Source of the DNA: Chara braunii | Lineage: Eukaryota; Streptophyta; Charophyceae; Charales; Characeae | Assembly: GCA_003427395.1 (NCBI GenBank) | Contig: BFEA01000409.1 | Location: 1,224,345 to 1,262,770 of the forward strand | Length of the DNA: 38,426 nt | Direction of reading: 5' to 3' | Shown: positions 1-10,588 of the stretch, one piece after another | How the letters are laid out: every line of letters starts with the position of its first letter | Numbering within the stretch: the stretch's first letter is position 1 | Notes under the pieces: model-generated | Database searches by the model: none | What the model was told of the DNA's origin: nothing | The model's input: only the letters and a program-made list of their open reading frames with translations | Translations under genes and position numbers: made by a program

Positions 1-601
1 TGTCCAACTGAGATTTGTTCCTTCTCTTGTATGTCTGTGTGTCCATCTGTTCGGCTTGTTTCAGTGCGCTTTTGAAGGCGGATGGTTCCTTGCTGAATTC
101 TTGTTCAATTTGTTCTCTGATCGTGTCCAAATCCCACAGCAGATCTTCTCTAGTTTTCTCTTCTCTGATCACCCGTGAGTCTGTGATGGGGTTGGTGTTG
201 ATCTTGGTCGGGTTGCCTCTTACTTTCCCTGTCGCTTTCTTTTGCCATCTGCTATCTGCTGGGGGAAAGATATCTGTTTTTTTTATCGCTGGGCTCTGGT
301 CACCAAAGTGCCATACCCAATCTGGTTCCTCCAGATTGTCGTCGAAGACCCACCCGTCGTATGCCGGGTCTGCAATGAACCAGATTCCTGGCATATCTTC
401 CATTTCGACCAACATGTTTGGAAGAAGTTTACGTTCCTTTGCTTGCTTTGGAAACTTGGGCCACGTTGGATCAGTCCCAAGGTGGCCCCTTTCCCTGCAG
501 CGAAAACACAGTGGTGATGTCTTTGTTGATATCCTGATTTCAATTACCCTGTCTTCAATCTGGAATTTCCAAGCAGGTGGGAAAAACGGTGGGTCATGCA
601 T
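1..601 (-). pseudogene. LINE ORF1-like zinc-knuckle protein, C-terminal part (runs off left edge)
   Basis: An open minus-strand frame of about 200 codons runs from an ATG at 601 (open back to a stop at 626-628) to the window edge without a stop. Near its start it reads WKFQIEDRVIEIRI, followed by a zinc knuckle CFRCRERGHLGTD. This has the C-x2-C-x4-H spacing of a CCHC knuckle, but Asp sits where the last Cys is expected. After it come acidic and aromatic stretches (DPAYDGWVFDDN) and a charged, probably helical tail. A beta-rich segment followed directly by one CCHC knuckle is the usual layout of ORF1 or gag-like proteins of plant LINEs, which bind the element RNA. The ORF2 partner would lie left of position 1. 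The frame is intact here, so this copy may be fairly young. It could instead be a Ty1/copia gag fragment, but no protease or integrase is visible. Confidence 0.55.
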
Positions 602-1337
602 ATGACAGTTTATACTTGTCACAATTTATGAATTTTATATACATTCTATTTGTGGCAAGTTATATATTGCAGTTAGCCTCGCTTTCTTTCGACTTCGCAC
701 ACATGCAAACAGATGGAGACTCACACTGGCGCAGGGCGCCCACTCAAAGCTTAGAGATATGGAAATCAAGAACACAGTTCAGATGCAAGTTCTCTTCAAC
801 AAGCTATGGTGCATCAGCGCCTGGACATCCCAACCTTCGTCACTGTGTCCAACCCCACTGTTCACACTCGCTCACTCTGGATCACCCTGAATACCACCAC
901 ACACATACACTCTGTCTAACTTCCTCCTACAGCGGCGATGGCTGACTATGGCTACGATCTCTCTTCAGCCCCCTTCGTCTTCAGGCAACCTGCAGACCAC
1001 CTTCGCACAAGTCGCTGTAGCAGCGCTTCCGCATGGCTCGCGCAGCGAATGAATGAATGGCTGAGCGCTGCCTCTTGATTTATACTTCGTAACTCGTTGG
1101 TCTGCCCCTTTCCTTCGGCCCATGGTGCCCACAGTCCCTCTTGGTACTTGCTGGACTGGACTGGGACTGACTGGACCGGTACTGCTGACTGCATGGGTTT
1201 GGACTGCCAACTTGATGCAGTCGCATTGCCGACGTAACGCAGTTGGCTCACCACTTGCCCTTTTGCCTTCGACTAAAGGCTCACCACTTGCCCACTTGCC
1301 TCTGACTAAACGTGAGACACTTCGAAAGGCCACGACC
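602..1337. other. no gene seen
   Basis: Non-coding sequence with only short, unsupported open frames. It may be the 5' region of the minus-strand LINE at the left edge. No repeat longer than about 20 bases stands out. Confidence 0.4.
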
Positions 1338-1517
1338 TTGACCTTTCAGGACTGTAGCAGCTACGACCTTGACCTTTCAGAACACCTACAGCTACAACAT
1401 CTACAAAGCTGTGACTCCTTGACCTTTCAGAACACCTACAGCTACAACATCTACCAAGCTGTGACTCGACCTTTCAGAACACCTACAGCTACAACATCTA
1501 CAAAGCTGTGACTCCTA
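1338..1517 (+). repeat. ~50-bp minisatellite, three full units plus a diverged half unit
   Basis: The word GACCTTTCAG starts units at 1371, 1421 and 1468. Each is followed by AACACCTACAGCTACAACAT and an AAGCTGTGACTC end. Unit lengths are 50, 47 and 50 bases. A diverged copy begins near 1348. Two poly-III B-box-like words follow just downstream (GGGTTCAAACGC near 1588 plus; GGTTCGATTCC near 1655 minus) without a tRNA around them. Confidence 0.8.
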
Positions 1518-3330
1518 ACCGACAGACCTACAGATCAAACCCCTACAGACCTACGACAGACGACAAACAACTACTAAAACACAGGTCACGGGTTCAAACG
1601 CTCGGGTGTCGACTCGATACTGTACACGGGCAAAGTGAGGTCTGGGAATCGAACCCTGGAATCTGCATCTGCCTCTGCAAAGGTGAAAACCGTTGCAATA
1701 TGTGTATATATGTTATTATACATATGGGAGACAATATGACAAGATTTTATATACATGTTTCAATGATGTTTGTATGTCTGAGTGAGGCAATGTGGCAATA
1801 AGAGAAGAAATGATCGGATCAAATTTAATGAACGGTTTCAGTGTCCTCTTCATGTTATTTTTGTCAATTGTTTTGCAAGGTGTGCTCTTTTTAGTTGATT
1901 GAAATGCTGACAAGATATACTGTTATGGACAAGGACCAACCTTAGCTCTAATTAAGGACAAGAAACACTGTAACCAGAATGTACAATCACCTAGTAATGT
2001 GGGATTGGGGAGGGGTACTACGATTGTTGCTTGCAGACACCACCATCGACTGAGCGACATGCTGGAATAGTGTTCTTGAACTGCTTGTAGCACAGTCCTT
2101 TTCCTTCTCTTGTCCCTGGCTATCCATGTGGCGTAGTGTTTCTGTAGCGAAGTCCTTTTCCTTTTCTTCCCGCTGCTTGTCGCCGGCATGCCATCTTGGA
2201 AATAAATTCTGTTTTGATTCTTTTGAATTCCTTGAGGTCACGGTCTCTGCTATCTGCCGTGGTGGATGAACCTTGGTGTGTGGATTCTTTCTGTGGTGTA
2301 TTGGTGATGGATGCAGGAAGCAAAGAGCAGAATATACATGGTTGACCGAAAGGGATTGATCACAGCGGATAGACCGGGCGGGATGGAGGAGCACAAGAAG
2401 GTGTTTGCCCGGCACGACATGCCAGCAATGCCAGAGGGGTAAGCTATGTCTTTCCTTGGGCGTGCTGTTCTTGAAATCCTGTTAATCTCCTGGGCGGAGA
2501 ACGAAGGTTTCCCTGTTCTCCGCGAATTTCTTGGCATTTATTCAATCATTTTGCTGTTTTTTTCCCCCCCGGCTACAACCAACACGTTATGACTCAAGGA
2601 GCCTGTAGTCAGTAGTGACCACTCCATTGCAGGAGCATGGACTGACAGATGGCCGTATTTCCTTTCTTATTTTGTCTCTCCGGGCTAGTGTGTGCTGCCA
2701 GATTGGTGTAAGAATACTAAGAAACTACAAAGTCCATCAAGACCCCAACTGCATTCTTCATATCCTTTGTCCGCGTGATGTTCCACCTTCTGGTCATGAA
2801 TGGGCCTGTTTGTGGATGGGGGGCACAATATGTCCATTCTAGCTTGGCATTCTTTCTACAATGATTGATTCACCCCTCAACACCTGAAGTATTTCTCAGT
2901 GGCCGGTAGTGTACAAGTAGCGTGAGGGAAAGGGGAAAATCACCCTGAAACTGGATGCAAGCAATCGGCGGAAGGCTGAAAGATGCATCATCAATCAATG
3001 GATGATGGATCTCTTTTTAAAGGGCGTTTTCGGACCTCAACACCCAGCTCATGGACCAGCTCGTCTGAACCAACCGGATCGGAATTGAAAATCCACCCTC
3101 AGCTCCTGGACCATAAAATCACCATTGAGATTTGATATAGTTTCCTGGGATGGGAAAGGAACGACAGATTATTGGCTGCTGCGTACTGTTATGGGCTGGT
3201 GTCATCTGAATGTTCAACGTAAAAGATTACGCGTCGTAAAAAGTGTATAGGGCCAATGGTACTAGAGGATGGATCGAAAAGCTTAATGTTTTTAACATTG
3301 AACCAACAGGCTTAGAAGAAAGAGAAAATA
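1518..3330. other. no gene seen; upstream malic enzyme exons not found here
   Basis: I read all frames for the malic enzyme motifs expected upstream of 3740: the VTDG...LGDLG substrate loop, the DVGTNN strand, the FNDDIQGT metal site and the GAGxAG Rossmann turn. I found none. The stretch is ordinary AT/GC-mixed non-coding sequence. Confidence 0.4.
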
Positions 3331-3334
3331 GAAT

Positions 3335-3416
3335 ATGTGCAGCTCCCCACCAATAGAATGGAGCTAAATTCTTCCAAAGAAAAAAAAAGAAAAAAAAAAA
3401 GAAAAAAAAAAGGGAT
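3335..3416 (+). mobile_element. 3' end of a CAGCTCCCC-type SINE with A-rich tail
   Basis: The sequence GCAGCTCCCCACCAATAG followed by ATGGAGC and an A-rich tail (3380-3412) matches the 3' modules at 9908-9954 and, in reverse, 30472-30523. GCTCC and GGAGC can pair across the module, giving a small 3' hairpin just before the tail. Confidence 0.55.
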
Positions 3417-3463
3417 GGGCTAAAATTCAAATAACAGAAAGGTGGAACCAAATAAAGAATAAA

Positions 3464-3497
3464 TGGGCTATCCTGGATTTGAACCAGAGTCCTCGCC
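3464..3497 (-). tRNA. tRNA-Ile(GAU) 3' half, plastid-like relic
   Basis: Read on the minus strand, the 34 bases contain a complete T arm (CTGGTTCAAATCCAG) and the 3' acceptor strand TAGCCCA. They differ at about three positions from my recollection of the plastid trnI-GAU 3' exon. No D arm or 5' acceptor strand lies upstream, so this is a fragment, not a working tRNA. A plastid-to-nucleus transfer (the trnI intron would explain the clean 5' break) or a SINE remnant are both possible. Confidence 0.5.
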
Positions 3498-3739
3498 TTA
3501 AAGATTATTGATTGTTGAGTGGGAAGTCCAAAGATCCAATATTAAATTCCCCCTAGGTGGGAGTTGGCTCTATTGTCGTAGAATAAAATCTGCATTGTGC
3601 AGATGCATAGACCCCTTCCCGATTACTGATCAGATTGTCAGTGAGGCAATTTCGTTGCACTTAGGATCACCTGTCTTAAGGGTCTTAGGTTTAAGCATGC
3701 TGATGGTGGACATGTGTGCTTTGTTGCTCCCTGCTTCAG

Positions 3740-3824
3740 GACAACTCTCGTGGACATCATTGCAAAAGTTAAGCCGACAGCACTTCTTGGACTGAGTGGT
3801 AATCCGGGTGTGTTCACAAAGGAG
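3740..3824 (+). CDS. malic enzyme exon A ([11 protein letters not shown])
   Basis: Preceded by CTGCTTCAG and followed by GTAAGC. The first base completes a codon from the upstream exon, then 28 codons follow. It encodes the strand and turn where family members read VKPTVLLGLSGVGG and FTKEV; here Asn-Pro replaces the usual Val-Gly of that turn. Confidence 0.85.
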
Positions 3825-5209
3825 GTAAGCATTCCTGACCAAGTAACACAAAAGCGCTTCCACGTGCTCCATGTCGGCCAGTGCTTGTCACTAGAATGAG
3901 GAACTGATGGACCGTGTGAAAGTCCAGCTTTCTGGGTTAATGGTCTTGCTGTATGCATCTGGCCGATAGTAAGAATTTATCTAAAGCTGGAAAACCAATG
4001 GGTGGGTGGTACATTCACAGAGAGATTAGAGATGTACGAATGGAGTCACATGGACAGTGATTGGTGGAGAAGAATTGTTCAGAGGGCGGCAGCTGTGTTC
4101 AAGTGCACCTGTTGCTGTTGGGCGGCAGTTGGCGGGAAATGAAATTCTCTGCTGCTTCCTATAGAGCACATTCTACCGTCTTCACCCCCGGTCAATATCG
4201 CTGCATGTGGACTGTGGATATGAGTGCCTTGAGGACCGGGCAGTTTGTCGTTGTGATGTTTTTGGCAGCACTCGGTGGGGGGGTTCACATCCCTGGGTCT
4301 GGTGTTGATGAGGCGACACTACTATTTCTGTATCATGCTGAGACAATGCCCCAAATAAATAACAGCTGTAACGACTGGGCGTCAGTGGGTGAAAGGCGGT
4401 AGTATTCTACACATCTGTTGCTTGCTGTTGTTCCGTCTTTTTTTTTTTGGTAGAACTTGTAAAAGCCTAAAAGGCTAGAAGCCTGGAAGGCCATTTTGTA
4501 ATAATATTACTATATTAGATGTTTTTAATTCACATTGACTGCTGTGTGTGATGTTAACCTGTTGCATGCTGCGCCTGCGACAGGCTGCACGGGCCATTTT
4601 CAGGCCTTCTAGGAACAGTCACTGCGGTGCCTTTGCTAGGAACAGGCACTGCAGTGCCAAATGATGCCAGTTTCTCCTTTGGCTATCATGTAAGAGTGGG
4701 GCTGACGGACATCAATTGGGGTCCTTGTTGCCTGTTTCAGGTGGTGGAGGAGATGTGCAAGTGTCATCCACGGCCAGCAATTTTCCCGCTGTCGAATCCA
4801 ACGAGCAAGGCCGAGGTATGTCTTCGAGGGCTCTTTCATTTGTCTCCTGTTGTGGAAGTTAAGTGGGTGAAGTCATGTGGAAGCGTTACATGCGTAGGAA
4901 GTGGGGGAGAACGGGTAGAGTGAGGTAGGGTGCCGGTAGAGTTCCGCTCTACCCTTCCCTACCCCCGCTCTAACCGCGTTCTACCTCTTTCTACCTCTTT
5001 TTCTCCCCGTCTAACCCACTTTGGAAAAATTTGAGTGATGGGCGGCTGCGGATGATGAGGACGAAGCCCCCCCTCACCTCAGAGAACGACAAAAAACACG
5101 AAAAACACCCATTATAATGTACATTTCTTATAGCGGTAGATTCATTCGATTTTGCTCATCCTATCGATGGAAGTACCATGAGGCCAGCCGCAAGGTTGAA
5201 GACATACAT

Positions 5210-5263
<54 letters not shown>

Positions 5264-7409
5264 GGGTGCACCCTCCTGTGGGCAGGTTCCCTCTAGCCGT
5301 CGGCCCCATGAAAGGGTCTGATGGCCAGAATCACAATTTTCCAACCCCCACATTTTTTTTTTTTCCCGAAAAAAAAATTGGCAGTGTGGGCGGGGGGGGG
5401 GGGGGGTCCCGACTGCCAGGGGCACCCCCCATGCCACCGAAATGGGGTTGCCCCCCCTCCTGCTTGGCACAGCTCCTTTGGGTGGGGTCTGTTTTACCCC
5501 CGTCGAACTGGGGTAGGATAGGGGTAGGGCGGAGGTAGGACGCCACTCTTAAGGTTAGACCAGGGACCCCCCGTTCTACCTTCTGCCAGACAATCAGGTT
5601 ACAGGCATTTGATTGAATTTTTTTGTTTTTTTTATTTTGTTAAGCCACCCAGTGCTGTGGGTCCTAAATTGCCAAACTTTTTTTTTTGTTGTTGGTTGGG
5701 GGGGGGGGGGTGGAAGTTCGTGGATGGAAACGTAGATGCAGAAAACAGGAAGTTGCATTCACCGAGTGCCACAGCTTACTTAGTGTGAGACGACGTGTGC
5801 ACTCAACCGGAGCAACATTGTAAATGGCAGTCCAGAAACCTCGTATTCTTCTTCTGCCCAAGTAGCCCCTATCATTGACATAGTGGACCGCTGAGTTCCT
5901 CTTTAGTTAACCGGAACAGTGCGGAACTGACTTTTTTTTTTTTTTTTTTGGAAACAGGTCCTAGTGGCTCTTACATTGCAAAACGTAATTTCTCTGTGCT
6001 CGAACAAATTGAACCAGTCCTCTGCAGGCCGGTATGTTGAAAGTGTGGTCTTTTTTTACTATCAGTGGAAGTTTTGGTAGAGGGCGAACTTCAGTCCAGT
6101 ATATCGGAAGTGTGGCCTTGTCTGCTAGTAGTTTTAAGGGGAAAGGTAGTCTGCGAAGGAATCCTGTGTAGTAAGAGGGGTCTCTTACTTATCGGTTGAG
6201 CTGTCAAAGCATCCATACTGGGGGCAAGGTACTCGAACGCTTGTACATTTTGTTGGAAGTACTTTGGGGCTGGTACTTTGGGGCTGGTGCTACTTGGTGC
6301 TTTATTGTTTATGTCTGATCAACTGGCTCTTCATTGTTTGATATTTGAATTTCTTTTGCAGCTTACCGCAACCAACGCTATAGAGTGGTCGAAGGGACAG
6401 GCTATTTTTGCAGCAGGGTCACCTTTCGGCCCAGTTCAGGTAGAGATTTCTTCTGTCTATGCTGCTTGGTGGTTTCCGCATCTTTATGACCCTTGGTGGT
6501 GTCCAACTTTCCGTGTATTGACGACCTCCAGGGCATTGTTCCCTGCATAGGGGAAGGGCCAGACCGTTTGCAAGCTGCTGCTCATAGAAAGCATCTCTCT
6601 ATGAGTGTTTCCTATTAACCTGTGGCCAACCTGCGGCTCCCCTTTTCAAGGTCTTTTCACTTGCAGAGAAGACAATTGGGCATCGAAGAAGAGTGAATTG
6701 TAGATACAGAATGTATCACATTGCGGAAAGAAGACTGCAAGATTCCTTGTCATTAACGGCTATATGGAGAAGTGAGCACTGGTGGGTGGTGGTGTAGAAA
6801 TGCTTGGAGGTTGTGAACTGGATGGTTCTACTTGTGTCAAGGAAATCTATTGCTAATAATTTGTTATCCTTTGTCTTCTTCCCATATGAGCCTTCATGTA
6901 GGGCTTGCGATGGTATGAAATGTTGGCGTTTTGGGTCTATTGTAACATTTCCGCTTTTCATGACATTTTTTCCTCCCCCAAATATAACGTATGGGCATCA
7001 TACTATGATTATAGCTGTATTTAGACTGAAAGATACCCCAAAATTGCCAAAGACATTGATGACGACCTTATGTTGTATAACTGTAGAAATGCTCAGGGGT
7101 TGTGAACTGGATGGTTGTACTTGTGTGAAGTAAATCCATTGCTATTCCATTGCTATTCATTGTCTTCTCGCCATATGATCCTTCGTGCAGGGCTGAGATG
7201 GAATGAAATGTTGGCGCTCCTGGTCTATTGCTTTTCATGACATTTTTGGTTCGTCGCTGGCCCATTGTGTTGAGCCTATTTCTGCCCCATTGCTTCCACC
7301 GCACTTGTATCTGGAGCCCATGTTGCCTTATGCTTTAACCGACTCCTGGGAGATGTCGTCTCCATGATGTGGTTGATTAAGTGTGAGCATGTGTGTGTGT
7401 GTGTGTGTG

Positions 7410-7485
<76 letters not shown>

Positions 7486-10400
7486 CTTCGGAATTTTACA
7501 GTATAATGGGAAGACATACGTACCTGGACAAGGAAACAATATGTTCATTTTCCCCGGAGTTGGGCTTGGTGCTGTGCTTGCTCAAGTGGAGATGGTGACG
7601 GATGGCATGTTCATTGCGGCGTCACGGTCTTTGGCTGATTCTGTTTCTGATGAGGATATAAGCAGTGGGAAGGTGTTCCCATCAGTATCCCGTGTTCGCG
7701 AAATCAGGTACGTTTTGATTCGGCGCTCAACTATTTCTCGTCTTTGGAACAGGATGTCAATTCCTGGTTGCATTTGACAACGATTCCAGTGTTGTTCATG
7801 CCAGCAATTCATTGAGAGGAGGAGGATGGCAGTAGGAGAGGGAAAGATGGCTTGAGTAGTATACAGGCCTCCATGTGTTGCATGGCAGTAGGAGAGGGAA
7901 GACGGCTTGAGCAAGATACAGGCCTTTGAGAATTGGGGTATAAGGCTGAACGAGCCAGTTCCTTACAAAATCCTGTTTGCATTGGTCCATGCACAGATTT
8001 ACGTGAAATAATTCCCGGACCTTTGACTTATGCACGTCTTCACTCTACAGTGCCTAAACACGTTTTCCATCAGTAGGTACTAGCCTGTGTTAGATAGAAT
8101 GGAGTTCCCAATGGAGCCGGTAGGAGTGTATGCACTTGTTAGGAGTGTATGCACTTGTCATCACTCCTATTGGTGGCCATGAGGTGACGTTTAAAAAAAC
8201 AAAGAAAAAAAAAAAAGAAAAAAAAAAAAGAAAAGTCCGTGTGTTAGATTTACTCATGAAGCCTTAATACAGACTGTGGACTCGATTAAGGGAGATTAAA
8301 GAACAGAGCGGAGACTGGATTTTCCATCAACTGGCACCTGGCGCAGGTGCAGGGCAGATCGTAGAACAGAAACTGAGGAGTCTCCGGAAGAGATTTTGAG
8401 ATTCCTTGCCCTTGCCCTTGTCCGTCTCACGAGATCACGTCCACAAAGAGGGCAGAGAGATAACCTGAAAAATCTCCAGGAGAGACTTCTTGACCTTCCG
8501 CCCCTCACGCTCCACTCACGAGAACACAGTCTCAACGACCGACCACACACGCCTCCCACCGGCTTCTACATCTTGTGCAGGTGTTCTGAAGCCTGAGAGT
8601 TCGGCACACAGTGACGGCAATTTTATTTTTGGGCCGAGTCGGACGATACCCCGAAAAGTCTGACATTCCTCTTGGGTGCCTGGCTGTGGCTTCAGTGCAC
8701 CCTTGTGCTGGCTGGCGCCTGGCCCCGGCTTCAACAAACTCAGATGCTAGCGATGCCTATATGAAGATCATAGTCGTCACTGCAAGCGTGCTGAAGACAT
8801 TTTTGTCCTCGGGTATTGATGCAACTCCAAGGGGAGGTCATTATGGCTATTCTCCTTTTCCACTTTTTGCTGTAAGTGTGTTAGGTGTTGCCTATATTGT
8901 GTTTTTGTCCTCTTGAGATGTTTTTGCACTAATCAGGCTACTGCTTTTCTCACTAGGGGGACGCAAGTGTTTGAGGTCTTCTTATTAAGTTATTACTGTG
9001 TTTTTGTCTGCTTTTTTTTCCTTCTTTAAGCCGCCCCTACCTTTCACGTACATTGGCCGTGGGAGTACCGCAATGAGTTTTGGAGGGGCCTTAAAAGGAC
9101 AAGAAGGCTGCTGATGAAATTTATCAACAACGGCGTGCTTGTGGGACCTGTCCCCAAGAATGCGGTATAGTTTATATTTCCACCTTTCCCAACACTTTGA
9201 AAGGTAGTGGTGGTTCTTCGGAAAAAAAAAGAAAACAGAATCCTTCTCCATTCTGGGGAGAATCAGTCCAGTTCCTATTCCACCGGCAAGTCAGATAGAT
9301 ACAAGGAAAACACACTCTGACGTGTATCCCCATTGTGGTTGGGAGATCCGAGTGGGCGGGTTACTTGAAATAAGTCGTGTCCGTCTCGTTGCGGAACTTA
9401 CTTCGTGCCGGACGGATGTACATTATGGATGTACACCCCCCCCCCCCCCCTTCCCTGCCTAGGTTATCCTTTCCACTCTCTGGAGTCTCCTTTTTTTTTT
9501 TTTTTTTTTTTTTGAAATCTTTATGCTGTGTCCAGAGGAGATGATGAGCCTTCCCCCTCCCCAATCACACATCGATGGAATTAAAGCTGGTACGGTAGGG
9601 AGTAGGGAATAGAGATGGCCCGCTCAACCTGGACAGGAGAGGAGTTTGATAGCTGGGCAGCGGGAATGGCGGATGGGGCCCCTTCATCTGCTCGCCCCGT
9701 GGAGGAAGGAGCCCCATCTTCATCATCCCAACTGCCACCTATCAACCCACCTTCTGTGCCTACTTGAACAGGACCCGGAATGGTGTAGGCAAAAGTCGAA
9801 AAGTCACAGTGCATCCTATAACCTGTGCAGTCAATCCCCTTGACTCCAGGGCAATCAATGCTGATCCGTTTGCCTCCAACAAATTCTGGTTATCTGATGT
9901 TAAAGGGACGATGGACCCGGTTTCCAGCAGGTGAAGCTCCCCACCAATAGATGGTGCCTGCTCCTATCAGCATCACTATCACCCGTCCGGGATGTTAAAT
10001 AATAATAATAATAATAGTAAAAAAATGATGAGCCTGACAGCAATAATCTTGTGACCAAATTCACCCAGGGGTGAATCAGGCACAAAAGTTGGGGAAAAGG
10101 GGGGTTCACATGTTATGAACCCAAAACTAAAGCTCCTAGAAGCTGCCAGCTCAGAAACTGACAAAAACGGACACCTAGGCGGAAAGAAAAGACGTGTTCT
10201 ATATACATTGCCTATTGGGTCTACTGTCTGTTATTTCCATATTCTCTTTGCTATCCCTTTTTTGAAGTTTTTTCAACCTTTTTTTTTTTCCCCTTGTCCT
10301 ATTAGTGTATTCTCTTGTTCGAGTTTTTGCCCCCTCTTGAGGTGTTTGTGGAAACTTTGTGCACTAATTGTGTACTGCTTTGGTCGCTTCCGGGGTTGCG

Positions 10401-10588
10401 GGGGTTTGTTTTGGGGATTTGTTTGTTTCAGTGCTGATGTAGCATCTGCTATTATGAAGAAGGCGTTTGATGACAATCTTGCTGGCATTGACAGACCGGC
10501 TGACATAAAGGAGTTTGTGAAGCGGAGTATGTACCAGCCTCAATATGTCTCCAATTTCTGCAGACCGAGGTCGATTTCAAGCGTTTAG
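3740..10588 (+). CDS. malic enzyme (NAD(P)-dependent), C-terminal third in five exons; 5' part not in view
   Basis: Malic enzyme oxidatively decarboxylates L-malate to pyruvate and CO2 while reducing NAD or NADP. The exons are 3740-3824, 4741-4815, 6362-6439, 7502-7707 and 10432-10588. Every intron is GT-AG, and joining them gives one open frame of 199 residues ending in TAG at 10586-10588. In order it shows [11 protein letters not shown] and FTKE of the NAD(P)-binding domain, the signature SNPTSKAE, the [14 protein letters not shown] strand, GQGNN followed by FIFPGVGLG, and the C-terminal [11 protein letters not shown] helix. The Asn residues of SNPT and GQGNN line the substrate and nicotinamide pocket in known structures. 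About 350-400 residues of the usual 560-620 are missing, including the metal-binding and catalytic Lys/Tyr region. The first exon begins in phase 2 after a TTCAG acceptor, so at least one more exon lies upstream, probably beyond position 1. NAD versus NADP preference cannot be decided. Confidence 0.9.
4741..4815 (+). CDS. malic enzyme exon B (SNPTSKAE)
   Basis: Preceded by CCTGTTTCAG and followed by GTATGT. It holds 25 whole codons, phase 0 at both ends. It contains [15 protein letters not shown], the most diagnostic malic enzyme signature in the window; Pro replaces the more common Ala before LSNP. Confidence 0.9.
6362..6439 (+). CDS. malic enzyme exon C (GSPFGPV)
   Basis: Preceded by TTCTTTTGCAG and followed by GTAGAG. 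It holds 26 whole codons, phase 0 at both ends. It encodes [12 protein letters not shown] and [13 protein letters not shown], matching the CTAEEAY-W-KGRAIFASGSPF block that directly follows SNPT in the family. Confidence 0.88.
6794..7247. repeat. intronic duplication, two copies about 289 bases apart
   Basis: Copies at 6794-6970 and 7083-7247 both run from GTAGAAATGC through TTGTGAACTGGATGGTT to CTTTTCATGACATTTTT. They lie inside the third malic enzyme intron and carry indels and substitutions, so the duplication is not recent. Confidence 0.75.
7388..7483 (+). repeat. (GT)n microsatellite ending 18 bases before a splice acceptor
   Basis: Almost pure GT with two early interruptions. Only CTCTTCGGAATTTTACAG separates it from exon D of the malic enzyme, so the usual pyrimidine tract is replaced by a purine-alternating repeat. 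Confidence 0.95.
7502..7707 (+). CDS. malic enzyme exon D (GQGNN, FPGVGLG)
   Basis: Preceded by GGAATTTTACAG and followed by GTACGT. It holds 68 codons plus two bases. It encodes [13 protein letters not shown], then [24 protein letters not shown] and [15 protein letters not shown], aligning with the family without gaps. The split codon AG+T restores Ser at the junction with exon E. Confidence 0.92.
7826..7930. repeat. 56-bp tandem duplication in malic enzyme intron
   Basis: ATGGCAGTAGGAGAGGGAA starts copies at 7826 and 7882. Both continue through GGCTTGAG and ATACAGGCCT. Confidence 0.75.
9828..10020 (+). mobile_element. SINE, CAGTCAATCCCC...CAGCTCCCC family
   Basis: It begins CAGTCAATCCCC, continues to CCAGGGCAATCAATGCTG, then ACCCGGTTTCCAGCAGGTG and CTCCCCACCAATAGATGG, and ends in an (AAT)n tail at 9998-10017. 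The first two blocks recur in the same order at 32193-32240 and the third at 32284-32320, which defines the element as a dispersed repeat about 150-190 bases long. It sits inside the last malic enzyme intron, in the same orientation as the gene. Confidence 0.65.
10432..10588 (+). CDS. malic enzyme terminal exon E with stop
   Basis: Preceded by GTTTGTTTCAG. It completes the split Ser codon, then encodes [18 protein letters not shown] and [15 protein letters not shown], and ends in TAG at 10586-10588. The MYxPxY ending matches the C-terminal helix of plant-type malic enzymes; the last 14 residues are not conserved. Confidence 0.88.

Noticed and set aside
3908-3938. CTGATGGACC...GTGAAAGTCC resembling part of a hammerhead
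   Set aside because: The core reads CTGATGG, there is no GAAA at the right place and no stem III arms.
4900-5580. Possible element between GAACGGGTAGAG and CGTTCTACC
   Set aside because: Inverted similarity is only about nine bases and no target duplication is evident.
8755-8800. [10 protein letters not shown] peptide resembling the malic enzyme VIVVTDG motif
   Set aside because: It lies inside the last intron, downstream of exon D, lacks the TDG and is in the wrong order.
9107-9130. CTGATGAAATT as a second hammerhead core
   Set aside because: No stem II and no GAAA follows at a suitable distance.
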